A DNA stretch of 64,000 bases from Burkholderia sp. Bp9142 (GTDB lineage: Bacteria > Pseudomonadota > Gammaproteobacteria > Burkholderiales > Burkholderiaceae). The stretch's first letter is position 1. Every line of letters starts with the position of its first letter. A program made the translations under genes and the position numbers. This document shows, in pieces, positions 53,901 through 61,901 of this stretch. The notes below the pieces were generated by a model. That model was given only the letters and a program-made list of their open reading frames with translations, made no database searches and was not told where the DNA came from. The DNA lies in the NCBI RefSeq assembly GCF_003853415.1, contig NZ_QTPP01000014.1:62001-126000 (forward strand). Direction: 5' to 3'.

Positions 53901-54148
53901 GACTCGATGTGCTGGATGTTGTTGACGGTCGTCGTCAGGATCCGTTCATGGACGGCCGTGATCCGGTTGGTCATCTCCGACGCGGAGAAGCCGTTGTAAT
54001 TCCAGATCACGCTGATGACGGGAATGTTGACCGCCGGCAGCACGTCGACAGGCGTGCGCATCAGCGCAAGCGGGGTGGCCAGCACGATCATGATGGCCAT
54101 CACGATGAACGTGTACGGGCGCCTGAGCGCGAGATTGACGATCCACAT
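50981..54148 (-). CDS. RND-family efflux transporter permease
   Basis: This 1055-residue inner-membrane pump has the twelve-helix RND build in two halves. The proton-relay pair DD lies around residue 401 in GILVDDATVTIENI, and ITAVHERILTTTVNNIQHIESTS lies in the first porter domain. Repeat-half features include FRPRQAS linker and VYLLIVVNFQSWLDPLII. The sequence belongs to the hydrophobe/amphiphile rather than heavy-metal (CzcA) branch as judged by wording, although its sensor pair looks metal-type. First gene of the five-gene operon; 228 bp lie between it and the Crp/Fnr gene. Confidence 0.94.
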   Translation of the reverse strand: MWIVNLALRRPYTFIVMAIMIVLATPLALMRTPVDVLPAVNIPVISVIWNYNGFSASEMTNRITAVHERILTTTVNNIQHIESTSLPGIAVVKVFLQPGANVQTAIAQTVSSAQAIVRQMPQGATPPLVITYSASSIPVIQLGLSSKTLSEQSLADIALNFLRPQLITIPGAQIPFPYGGRTRVVAIDLDPQALLAKGLTPADIVNSINAQNLVLPTGTAKMGQTEYRIDTNASADTIADIDSLPIQTVNGATTYLREVASVRDGFAPQTNVVRQNGQRGVLMSILKTGDASTLKVVSDLKALLPKVIPTLPEGLTITPLFDQSVFVNAAVQGVIHEALIAAVLTAMMILLFLGNWRSTLIIAISIPLSIFTSLIALSALGETINIMTLGGLALAVGILVDDATVTIENIERHLHLGTDLHDAILEGAGEIAVPAFVSTLCICIVFVPMFFLTGVARFLFVPLAEAVVFAMLASYVLSRTLVPTLAMLLFRPRQASTGPDHSTSRFARIHHAFNAAFERLRAWYIVLLSILLVRRRFYATCFLGFCVMSTGLVFVLGRDFFPNADSGNIRLHMRAPTGYRIEETARLADQVERVIREAVPPGELGAIVDNLGLPVSGINLSYSNSGTIGTLDGELMIALKPGHRSTQHYVRMLRTLLPQRFPGVEFFFQPSDIITQILNFGQPAAIDVQVLGNDLASNMAIASSLMKKIRQIPGAVDVHVLQRNDEPTLVADMDRTRMQQLSLSAQNVAQNMLISLSGSSQTTPSFWINPRTGVQYPLQIQTPQYDISSIDDLLGTPISASGRTGMPLQLLGNLVQIHPVASPAVITHYNIRPAIDLYVSVEGRDLGAVAGEIDRIVSDARATLPRGTDLTMRGQVETMRTSYLGLGAGVAMAIVLVYLLIVVNFQSWLDPLIIISAMPAALAGIAWMLFITGTHLSVPALTGAIMTVGVATANSILVVSFARQRLAAGAPPLTAALEAGATRIRPVLMTALAMIIGMVPMALGLGEGAEQNAPLGRAVIGGLLFATVSTLLFVPLVFGGVHARLARRRARQAGH

Positions 54149-54376
54149 GGCGGCAGCGGGACAGGCGGTGATCAGGCGTCGGTGAAGGGAACCCGAATGA
54201 TAGGCGTCGGGGCGGAACGGGTTACTGACGCGAAACTGGCGGGATTGTCAGGTTGGGGCGCGGTGATGACAGGCCGATTCATCGGATGAAACGCGAGCGG
54301 GTGCCGGCGCCCGGCAACGGCTGCCGCATCGCACGCGCGTGCCGCGGCGGCGGCGATTCCGTTCATCGGGCCTCGC

Positions 54377-55144
54377 TCAGATCTGCTCCATCCCGACCCG
54401 CGCGAGCGCGGCCAGATCGACGACCTCGATCTGGTTGTACGCGAGCCGCAGCACGCCGAGCTTCTCGAGTTGCTGCAGCGCCTGGTTGATCCGCTGCCGC
54501 GACACGCCGACGAGCATCCCCAGTTCCTCCTGCGAGATCGCGAGCGACGGGCCGGTGTCCGGGTACAGGGCGGGGTTGAACAGTTGCGCGAGCGCCTGCG
54601 CGACGCGCGCGTCGACGTCGAGCAGCCGGCTGTTCTGGATCGACGCGATGAATTCGCCCATCCGGTTGTTGAGCTGGTGGATCACGAAACGCGTGAACGG
54701 CAGGCTCGTGTCGAGCAGCGCATGGAACGTGTCGACCGGCACGAACAGCACGATCGAGCGCTGGACCGCGACGACTTCGTACTTGCGCAGCTCGCGCTTG
54801 ATCACGCTGCCTTCGCCGAACCAGCCGCCCGACGGCACGCCGGAAAACGTGCAGCCGCGCCCCGACGCGTTGAAGATCGCCAGCTTCAGCAACCCGCGAT
54901 GCACACCGATCCAGTATTCGGACGGCGCGAGCCGTTGCGCGATCACGTCGCCGGCCTCGCGCTGCTCGGCCCGCGATTGCGCGAGCACGAGCGCCTGGTG
55001 TTCCGGCGCCAGTGCGCGGAACCACGCGCACTGGCCGAACAGTGCGGACAGGGCGGGCAACGGGCCCGGTTCGAGCGGCGTGTCGGCCGGTGTGTTGGCC
55101 GAGGCAGCGGCCGCGTCGGGCGGCGCAACGAGGTGGTCGTGCAT
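54377..55144 (-). CDS. Crp/Fnr-family transcriptional regulator
   Basis: This 255-residue regulator has a cyclic-nucleotide-binding-type beta-roll (EAGDVIAQRLAPSEYWIGVHRGLLKLAIFNASGRG, then FSGVPSGGWFGEGSVIKRE). A long dimer helix and the Crp helix-turn-helix (ISQEELGMLVGVSRQRINQALQQLEKLGVL) follow. The N-terminal cysteine cluster of Fnr is absent, so it does not carry an iron-sulfur cluster of that kind. It is divergent from the acyl-CoA synthetase gene, and a TGTCG-N6-TGACA site in the gap may be its target. Effector unknown. Confidence 0.92.
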   Translation of the reverse strand: MHDHLVAPPDAAAASANTPADTPLEPGPLPALSALFGQCAWFRALAPEHQALVLAQSRAEQREAGDVIAQRLAPSEYWIGVHRGLLKLAIFNASGRGCTFSGVPSGGWFGEGSVIKRELRKYEVVAVQRSIVLFVPVDTFHALLDTSLPFTRFVIHQLNNRMGEFIASIQNSRLLDVDARVAQALAQLFNPALYPDTGPSLAISQEELGMLVGVSRQRINQALQQLEKLGVLRLAYNQIEVVDLAALARVGMEQI

Positions 55145-55194
55145 GGGTGCGGGTTTGCGAGGATAGGGATAACGCGCAGCGCTCGAGAGGCACT

Positions 55195-55212
55195 CTGTCG
55201 TTTCGATGACAG
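55195..55212. promoter_or_regulatory. Candidate Crp/Fnr-type binding site
   Basis: CTGTCGTTTCGATGACAG: arms TGTCG and TGACA separated by 6 bp, one mismatch from a perfect palindrome, in the 216-bp divergent gap. It lies 51 bp upstream of the regulator gene and 149 bp upstream of the acyl-CoA synthetase gene. Autoregulation is plausible. Confidence 0.4.
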
Positions 55213-55360
55213 ACGGCTCACAATAGCGCCGGTTAGGCTGTCGGCAATTGAACCACATCAAGACCGATCGGGGTGCATGCACGCCGGCTGGACACGAGAT
55301 CGAAGCGTGCGCCGCGGCGCCGGCGCACGCACCGGTCGACAGAAAACGGGAGACAGGATC

Positions 55361-57013
55361 ATGACGCAGATGTTCGAGGCCGGACTCGGCCGCCGCGACG
55401 CCAACTACGTGCCGCTCACGCCGATCGATTTTCTGGTCCGCGCGGCCGAAGTCTACGGCGCGCGCCTCGCGATCGTGCACGGCGACGTGCGGCGCACGTG
55501 GGGCGAGACCTATACGCGGGCGAAGCAGCTCGCGAGCGCGCTCGCGCAGGCCGGGGTCGCGCGCGGCGAGACGGTCGCGGCGCTGCTGCCGAACATCCCG
55601 GCGATGGTCGAGGCGCACTTCGGCGTGCCGATGGCCGGCGCCGTGCTCAACACGATCAACACGCGGCTCGACATTGCGTCGGTGCTGTTCATGCTGCGTC
55701 ACGGCGAAGCGAAGGTGCTGATCGTCGACACCGAATACGCGGAGCTCGCGCATCGCGCGGCGCTCGAAGTGCCGGGCCTGAAGATCGTCAGCGTCGCCGA
55801 CGCGATGCCGGCGGACCCCGCGCGCTTCGCGGGCGCGACCGACTACGAGGCGTTCGTCGCGGGCGGCGACCCCGACTACGCGTGGACGCTGCCGGCCGAC
55901 GAATGGGAGGCGATCGCGCTGAACTACACGTCCGGCACGACCGGCGACCCGAAGGGCGTCGTCTATCACCATCGCGGCGCGTATCTCGCGGCGATCAGCA
56001 ACATCCTCGAATGGGACATGCCGAAGCACGCGGTGTATCTGTGGACGCTGCCGATGTTCCATTGCAACGGCTGGTGCTTCCCGTGGGCCGTCGCGGCGCG
56101 CGCGGGCGTGAACGTCTGCCTGCGCAAGTTCGACGCGAAGACCGTGTTCGACCTGATCCGCCGCGAACGCATCACGCATTACTGCGGCGCGCCGATCGTG
56201 CAGAGCGCGATCGCGAACGCACCGGCCGAGTTCCGCGCAGGCATCGATCACACGGTGCACGCGATGGTCGCCGGCGCGGCGCCCGCGCCGGCCGTGATCG
56301 CGAAGATGAAGGAAATCGGCTTCGACCTGCTGCACGTGTACGGGCTGACCGAGGTCTACGGCCCGGCGACCGTGTGCGCGAAGCAGGCGCACTGGGACGA
56401 CTTGCCCGACGACGAACGCGCGCGCCTCAACGCGCGGCAGGGCGTGCGCTATCACCTGGAAGCGGGCGCGACGGTGCTCGACCCGGACACGATGGCGCCG
56501 GTGCCGGCCGACGGCGAGACGCTCGGCGAGATCATGTTCCGCGGCAACATCTGCATGAAGGGCTACCTGAAGAATCCGCACGCGACGGAGGAAGCGTTCC
56601 ACGGCGGCTGGTTCCATACGGGCGATCTCGGTGTGCTGACGCCGGACGGCTATATCCGCATCAAGGATCGCCGCAAGGACATCATCATCTCGGGCGGCGA
56701 GAACATCTCGAGCATCGAGGTCGAGGATGCGCTGTACCGGCATCCGGCCGTCGAGGTGGCGGCCGTGGTCGCGATGCCCGATCCGAAATGGGGCGAGGTG
56801 CCGTGCGCGTTCGTCGAGTTGCGCAACGGCATGAGCGCGACCGAGGAGGAGATCGTCGCGCACTGCCGGCAGTTGCTCGCGGGCTTCAAGGTGCCGAAGG
56901 TCGTGCGCTTCGGCGAGCTGCCGAAGACGTCGACCGGCAAGATCCAGAAATTCCAGCTGCGCAACGCGGTTGGATCGGACAAGGCGATCGACCTGGCGGG
57001 GGACAAGAAGTAA
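55361..57013 (+). CDS. Acyl-CoA synthetase (AMP-forming), AlkK-like
   Basis: This 550-residue ligase activates fatty or aromatic acids to CoA esters through an acyl-AMP. Motifs are the P-loop YTSGTTGDPKGVVYHHRG, the AMP-binding YGLTEVYGP, the hinge GWFHTGDLGVLTPDGYIRIKDRRKDIIISGGENIS and the catalytic lysine in PKTSTGKIQK. Length and wording match the AlkK/medium-chain group. The ribosome site GGGAGAC precedes the ATG at 55361. Divergent from a Crp/Fnr regulator that may govern it; ends in a convergent terminator shared with the chemotaxis gene. Confidence 0.93.
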   Translation: MTQMFEAGLGRRDANYVPLTPIDFLVRAAEVYGARLAIVHGDVRRTWGETYTRAKQLASALAQAGVARGETVAALLPNIPAMVEAHFGVPMAGAVLNTINTRLDIASVLFMLRHGEAKVLIVDTEYAELAHRAALEVPGLKIVSVADAMPADPARFAGATDYEAFVAGGDPDYAWTLPADEWEAIALNYTSGTTGDPKGVVYHHRGAYLAAISNILEWDMPKHAVYLWTLPMFHCNGWCFPWAVAARAGVNVCLRKFDAKTVFDLIRRERITHYCGAPIVQSAIANAPAEFRAGIDHTVHAMVAGAAPAPAVIAKMKEIGFDLLHVYGLTEVYGPATVCAKQAHWDDLPDDERARLNARQGVRYHLEAGATVLDPDTMAPVPADGETLGEIMFRGNICMKGYLKNPHATEEAFHGGWFHTGDLGVLTPDGYIRIKDRRKDIIISGGENISSIEVEDALYRHPAVEVAAVVAMPDPKWGEVPCAFVELRNGMSATEEEIVAHCRQLLAGFKVPKVVRFGELPKTSTGKIQKFQLRNAVGSDKAIDLAGDKK

Positions 57014-57020
57014 TCGACGG

Positions 57021-57040
57021 GACCGGGCGGTTGCCCGGTC
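57021..57040. terminator. Perfect hairpin between convergent genes
   Basis: GACCGGGC (57021-57028) pairs with GCCCGGTC (57033-57040) around GGTT, in the 39-bp gap between the convergent acyl-CoA synthetase and chemotaxis receptor genes. No long T-run, but position and perfect stem favour a bidirectional stop. Confidence 0.65.
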
Positions 57041-57052
57041 GTTCGTCAGGTG

Positions 57053-59035
57053 TCACGCGTTGGGTGCCAGCCGGAACACACTGACGGCTTCCGACAATTG
57101 CGCGGCCTGGTCGCGCAACGCGACGGCCGCGTGCTCGGCGTGCGAGATCAGCGTCGCGTTCTGCTGCGTCGCCTCGCCGATCTGCGTGATGGCCTGGTTC
57201 ACCTGCTCGATGCCGGTCGATTGCTCGCGCGACGCGGCGCTGATCTCGCCGATCAGCGTGCTGACCTGGTCGACGCGCTGGACGATGTCGCGCATCGTGC
57301 CGCGCGCGGCGTCCGCGATCCGGTAACCCTGTTCGACCGTCGTCGACGATTCGGTGCTCAGCGCGTCGATTTCCTTGACCGCGGCCGCGCTGCGCTGCGC
57401 GAGCGCGCGGACTTCGGCCGCGACCACCGCGAAGCCCTTGCCATGCTCGCCCGCGCGCGCGGCCTCGACGGCCGCGTTCAGCGCCAGGATATTGGTCTGG
57501 AACGCGATGCCTTCGATCGTGCTCGTGATTTCGGCGATCCGGCGCGTCGCACGGCCAATGTCGTCCATCGTCGCGACCACGCGTTGCACCGCGGTATCGC
57601 CGTGGGTCGCGGCGGCCGATGCGTCCGCGACCAGTGCGTTGGCTTGCGCCGCGTGTTCGGCGTTTTGCTGCACGGCGGCCGTGATCTGCTCCATGCTCGC
57701 GGCCGTCTGTTCGACGCTGCTCGCCTGCGTCGCGATGCGCGCGGCGATGTCACCGCTGCCGGCCGCGATGCCGACCGTGCCGCGCGCGATGTCGGACGAG
57801 CTGCTGCGCACCTGCGCGACGATGCGTGCGAGGCCGTCGCCGATGCCGTCGACCGCCTGCACGAGCCGGCCGATCTCGTCGTTGCCCGCCGCGCCGCGCG
57901 CGGCCGCGCCGTCGCGGATCCGGAGGCTGAGATCGCCGGCCGCATAGCGTTCCGACGCACGTGCCGCCGCATCGAGCGGCCGGCTCACGACGCGCCGCAC
58001 GACGACCACGAACAGCGCCGCGAACGCCGCGACGAGCACGGCCGCGATCATCAGGAAACGGTTGCGCACGGTGCGCATGCCCGCCAGCAGTTCGTCGTCG
58101 AGCGCGATGCCGCCGACCAGCCACTGCCATTGCGGAATCGTCGTGAACGACACGAATTTCGCGGTGGGCCGGGCATCGTGCGCGGCCGGGTCGGCCGACG
58201 TGTATGCGAGTTGCCCCTGGCCGGCCGCGAGCATTTGCGAGTACGGTGCGCGCGCGTCGTCGGCGTGCTGGCCGGCCGCGTCGGGATGGACGATCAGGTT
58301 GCCGCGCGACGCGCCCGGTGACGCATCGAGCACGAAGTAGTAGCCGCTTTCGCCGATCTTCAACGTCCGGATGCCGTCCTGGACGACTTGCAGTTCGGCC
58401 CCGACGTCGAGGCCGACGAACAGCGCGCCGATCACGCGGCCGGTCGCGTCGGTGAGCGGCTTGTACTGCGTGATGTACGGCCGGCCGAACAGCTTCGCAA
58501 GGCCCGTGTAGCTGCGTCCGGCGACGAGCGGCGCGTAGGCGGGGCCGGCGCGATCGAGGCGCGTGCCGACCGCGCGCGTGCCGTCCTGCTTCTTCAGCGA
58601 CGTCGTGATGCGCACGAAATCGTCGCCGTCGCGCGCGAAGATCGTCGCGATCGCGCCGCTTTTCTTCAGGAACTGGTCGGGAATCGAGTAATCGAGATCG
58701 AGCGGCTGGCCCCCCGCGGACAGCACGGGCGCGGCGACGCCGCCGATGTCGACGGTGCGCGCCGGGTCGAGCGAGAAATCGGCCGGCAGGAACCCGGCGA
58801 ACAGCGACATGGCGCGGCTGGCTTCAGCGGACAGTGCCTTGTCGAACACCTCGACCATCGCGCGGATCGACTGCTCCTTGTCGGCGATGCGGGCATGGGC
58901 CTCGTCGGCGAGTTGCTGGCCGGCGAAGTGGGCGAGCGCCCATGCGAAAACGGTGAACAGCAGTGCGACGAGCGCACACGCCAGCGCGGCCAGGCGCGCG
59001 CCGACGCTCGCCCGGCCCAATTGGGGCAATCTCAT
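57053..59035 (-). CDS. Methyl-accepting chemotaxis protein
   Basis: This 660-residue receptor has membrane helices near residues 13-35 and 325-345. The periplasmic part is a large double Cache-type sensor (includes [26 protein letters not shown]), followed by HAMP and the cytoplasmic signalling tip [43 protein letters not shown], the hallmark of the family. Start chosen at MRLPQLG next to the first helix; an upstream ATG at 59074 adds 13 residues. No CheA/CheW genes nearby, so it feeds a chemosensory core encoded elsewhere. Ligand unknown. Confidence 0.94.
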   Translation of the reverse strand: MRLPQLGRASVGARLAALACALVALLFTVFAWALAHFAGQQLADEAHARIADKEQSIRAMVEVFDKALSAEASRAMSLFAGFLPADFSLDPARTVDIGGVAAPVLSAGGQPLDLDYSIPDQFLKKSGAIATIFARDGDDFVRITTSLKKQDGTRAVGTRLDRAGPAYAPLVAGRSYTGLAKLFGRPYITQYKPLTDATGRVIGALFVGLDVGAELQVVQDGIRTLKIGESGYYFVLDASPGASRGNLIVHPDAAGQHADDARAPYSQMLAAGQGQLAYTSADPAAHDARPTAKFVSFTTIPQWQWLVGGIALDDELLAGMRTVRNRFLMIAAVLVAAFAALFVVVVRRVVSRPLDAAARASERYAAGDLSLRIRDGAAARGAAGNDEIGRLVQAVDGIGDGLARIVAQVRSSSSDIARGTVGIAAGSGDIAARIATQASSVEQTAASMEQITAAVQQNAEHAAQANALVADASAAATHGDTAVQRVVATMDDIGRATRRIAEITSTIEGIAFQTNILALNAAVEAARAGEHGKGFAVVAAEVRALAQRSAAAVKEIDALSTESSTTVEQGYRIADAARGTMRDIVQRVDQVSTLIGEISAASREQSTGIEQVNQAITQIGEATQQNATLISHAEHAAVALRDQAAQLSEAVSVFRLAPNA

Positions 59036-59177
59036 ATGACATCCTGAGTGGGGAGGGAGAGAAACGGAACGCACGCGTCACCGCATACCGTAAGGAATAC
59101 GGCAGCTTCGGCGAATTCTTTAGCGGTGCGAAGCCGACGGCGGCGCGAGCGGGTTCACTCGACGCAGGCAGGCGGCG

Positions 59178-59609
59178 TCAGTGCATCACGAGCCAGGCGA
59201 TCACCAGATACCGCCCGACCTTCGCGATCGTCACGATCGCGAGGAAGGTGGGCAGCGGCTCGCGCAGCACGCCGGCGATCATCGTCAGCGGATCGCCGAT
59301 CACCGGCGCCCAGCTCAGCAGCAGCGACCAGCGGCCGTAGCGCGCGTACCAGCGCTCGGCGCGCGCGAGCGCGGACGGCTTGACCGGAAACCAGCGGCGG
59401 TCGCGGAAGTGCTCGATGCCGCGGCCGAGCGCCCAGTTGATCGCCGAGCCCGCGACGTTGCCGATGCTCGCGACGAGCACCAGCGCCCACGCGGGCTCGC
59501 GCCCGGCGAGCAGCAGGCCGGCGAGCACGGCTTCGGACTGGAGCGGGAACAGGGTCGCGGCGACCATCGACACGGCGAACAGGCCGCCGTAGGTGAACAG
59601 TTCTGACAT
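59178..59609 (-). CDS. YqaA-family membrane protein (DedA/SNARE-associated superfamily)
   Basis: This 143-residue protein has four hydrophobic stretches. The DedA-like half-motif SIGNVAGSAINWALGRG (G-x-x-x-G with conserved acidic and basic neighbours) occurs, and FPLQSEAVLAGLLLAG precedes it. It is about two-thirds of a usual DedA protein, as normal for the YqaA group. DedA members affect membrane potential and lipid carrier recycling; this member's role is unknown. Confidence 0.87.
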   Translation of the reverse strand: MSELFTYGGLFAVSMVAATLFPLQSEAVLAGLLLAGREPAWALVLVASIGNVAGSAINWALGRGIEHFRDRRWFPVKPSALARAERWYARYGRWSLLLSWAPVIGDPLTMIAGVLREPLPTFLAIVTIAKVGRYLVIAWLVMH

Positions 59610-59688
59610 CGCGCGATTGTACCGGCCGCGCACCGGCCGGCACCGGTCACGCGGCGTCGGGTACCGAACAGCGAACGCGCGCGGCCGC

Positions 59689-60333
59689 TCAGTTCCAGCC
59701 GACCATGATCGCGCCCATGCCAACCAGCAGCCCGCCCGTCACGCGGTTCATCGCGCGCATCCGCGCCGGGCGCTGCAGCGCCCGGCCAAGCCGGTGCGAG
59801 AACAGCGCCATCGACGCGACCCCGCCAGCGAACAGCAGCGCGAAAGTCGTCGCGAGCAGCAGGAACTGCGCGTTCACGCTCCAGTCGTCGTTCGGGACGA
59901 TGAACTGAGGAAAGAACGACGGAAAGAACAGCAGCGTCTTCGGATTCAGGCCGGAGGTGGCGACGCCGCGCCAGAACAGCGCGCGTCCGGTGTCGGCGGC
60001 GGGTGTGGTGCTGCCAGCTTCCGTCGATGCGGCCGGCGCGGTTGCCGGCGCGCGGTTGAGCCACTGCTTGCAGCCGAGCCACACGAGGTACGCGGCGCCG
60101 GCCCAGCGCAGCACGGTCAGCGCGTGCTCGTCGAGGTTGACCAGCGAATTCAGGCACAGCGCGGTCAGCGCCAGTTGCAGCAGCACGGCGAGCGTGCCGC
60201 CCCACACGCACGGCAGCGCACGACGCCAGCCGGCGCGCAGTGCCTGATTCATCGTGAGGAGGTTGACCGGGCCGGGGGCGTAGATGAGGACGGCGGACGC
60301 AGCGAGGAACGACAGATAAAGCCTGAACGACAT
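59689..60333 (-). CDS. LysE/RhtB-family exporter
   Basis: This 214-residue membrane protein has the LysE-type opening (YLSFLAASAVLIYAPGPVNLLTMNQALRAGWRRALPCVWGG), the central GVATSGLNPKTLLFFPSFFPQFI and six hydrophobic segments. It exports amino acids. It is divergent from an Lrp/AsnC regulator gene, the classical pairing in which the regulator senses the exported amino acid and activates the exporter. The 284-bp gap between them holds AT-rich DNA (60500-60617) suited to promoters. Confidence 0.93.
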   Translation of the reverse strand: MSFRLYLSFLAASAVLIYAPGPVNLLTMNQALRAGWRRALPCVWGGTLAVLLQLALTALCLNSLVNLDEHALTVLRWAGAAYLVWLGCKQWLNRAPATAPAASTEAGSTTPAADTGRALFWRGVATSGLNPKTLLFFPSFFPQFIVPNDDWSVNAQFLLLATTFALLFAGGVASMALFSHRLGRALQRPARMRAMNRVTGGLLVGMGAIMVGWN

Positions 60334-60617
60334 GACGGGCGGTGCGGAAACGGAGGATCGGGCGCCGGCCCGCGCTGCCGGATCGGCGCGCGGGAAGCGG
60401 GGAATCGCATGCCTGCGTGTCCGGCGCCGCAACTCGTGATTGCGGCTTGGCGTCCCGCTGCGAAGGGGTTGTCGCGGGGAGCGTGCCGGACAACAGGCAT
60501 GGAGAAAATGTATCAAGCGGGCCGGTTAAAAGGCTTCCTGTTTTCCAGCAAAACCGACCCAAAACCAGAATCATGTTCAGCTAGAATGCCGATTTTAAGT
60601 AGAAGATTCTTCCTGTC

Positions 60618-61100
60618 ATGGCTACCCGCGAACGCACGCCCAGAACCCTCGACAACCAGGACCGCAAGATCCTCGGCGCACTGCAAAAAAATGCGCGTCT
60701 GTCGAACGCCGAACTCGCCGAACAGATCGGCATGTCGACCACCGCATGCTGGAACCGCACGCGGCAGCTCGAACTCGACGGCTACATCGACGGCTACGTC
60801 GCGCTGGTCAACCAGCGGATGCTCGGCTACGCGGACATCGTGATCCTCGAAGTCACGCTCGATCGCCACGAAGACGACGCGCTCGCGCGTTTCGGCGCCG
60901 AACTGGCGGCGCTGCCCGAAGTGCTCGAGGCGTATCTCGTGTCGGGTGAATACGACTACTGGATCAAGGTCGCGGTCGATGGCACGGCCGGCTACGAGCG
61001 TTTCCTGCGCGAGAAGCTGTACAGGATTTCGAGCATCCGCCACAGCCGCTCGATGTTCGCGCTGCGGTGCATGAAAGACGTGCCGTCGATTCAGGTATGA
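60618..61100 (+). CDS. Lrp/AsnC-family transcriptional regulator
   Basis: This 160-residue regulator has an N-terminal helix-turn-helix (LDNQDRKILGALQKNARLSNAELAEQIGMSTTACWNRTRQLE) and a C-terminal RAM amino-acid-sensing domain (EAYLVSGEYDYWIKVAVDG). It is divergent from the LysE exporter gene and probably activates it when the amino acid is in excess. Highly typical in length and sequence. Confidence 0.94.
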   Translation: MATRERTPRTLDNQDRKILGALQKNARLSNAELAEQIGMSTTACWNRTRQLELDGYIDGYVALVNQRMLGYADIVILEVTLDRHEDDALARFGAELAALPEVLEAYLVSGEYDYWIKVAVDGTAGYERFLREKLYRISSIRHSRSMFALRCMKDVPSIQV

Positions 61101-61507
61101 CGACGGCGGCGCCGGGCCGCGCGTCGTCGTGACAACGCCGCGCGCGGCTGCGCTGGGGAAGGGAGGTGGCCGGGCTGTCGCGGCCGGTGCGCGCGGCCCG
61201 GCGCCGGATGCAGTCCGGACATGCCGGCTGGGCGGGAAAACGGATGAATCTTCCGTGACGACCCGGCGCGGCGCGTGGCATGCGCCATGTGCCGGCATTC
61301 CGGCAAGCGGCAGTCAACATCGTGCCGACACGCTCGGCACCAGCATCACGGCGCCCACATCGCGTGAGCGCATTCAATCGAGGCCATTCGGCCCTTTTTA
61401 CAATATCCGTTGATACGCCGACGCCGGACGCGGCGGCCTTTCGGCGCGCGTCCCGGCACGCGGATCAGCCGGATATCGTGCCGCCGGCCGGCAGCCGGTC
61501 GCGGCGA
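61101..61507. other. Gene-free gap after the Lrp gene
   Basis: This 407-bp stretch shows no supported gene. The only notable point is GGCCATTCGGCC followed by TTTTT around 61383-61399, a weak hairpin with T-run that could end a rightward transcript. Confidence 0.35.
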
Positions 61508-61651
61508 TCAGCGCGGCAGGCGTGCGTGCGCTTCGGCGATGACTTCGCAGTTCTCGAGGTGCAGTGCCCATGCTTCTGCAAGCAGCTCGCCAACACGTGC
61601 GAGCCAGCCAGCGGATTGGGTGGAACGATCGGAGACATTGGACGTTTGCAT
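61508..61651 (-). CDS. Small hypothetical protein, 47 residues
   Basis: The frame from ATG 61651 encodes MQTSNVSDRSTQSAGWLARV and GELLAEAWALHLENCEVIAEA, with a helical, partly amphipathic C-terminal half and one cysteine. GGGG lies about 10 bp upstream as a possible ribosome site. No family recognised. It is the only sensible frame between the Lrp and tandem IclR genes; it may be a genuine small protein. Confidence 0.4.
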   Translation of the reverse strand: MQTSNVSDRSTQSAGWLARVGELLAEAWALHLENCEVIAEAHARLPR

Positions 61652-61901
61652 GACGAAGCCCCATATAGGTGGCGAGTTAGGGATAACCCTAATCATACGG
61701 GAGCCTCACCGTCTTGTGAAATGCGATTTCGTTATATGAGAATTACTGACAATTTCTGTTGCTGCTGCGCAACATGAGCGGAGTCCGCGGTGTCGTTGTT
61801 CGGTGGACCGGCGTGACGAGGCCGCGGCGAGCACGGGCCTCGCAATGAGGGACAGGAACGGAACGTCAGGCGGGGAGAAGGGCGCGGCAGCGGGGTGACG
61901 A

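Noticed and set aside
50984-54289. An open frame of about 1100 codons on the + strand opposite the RND pump gene
   Set aside because: Its translation is arginine/histidine-rich without any domain and mirrors the third-position GC of the pump gene on the other strand.
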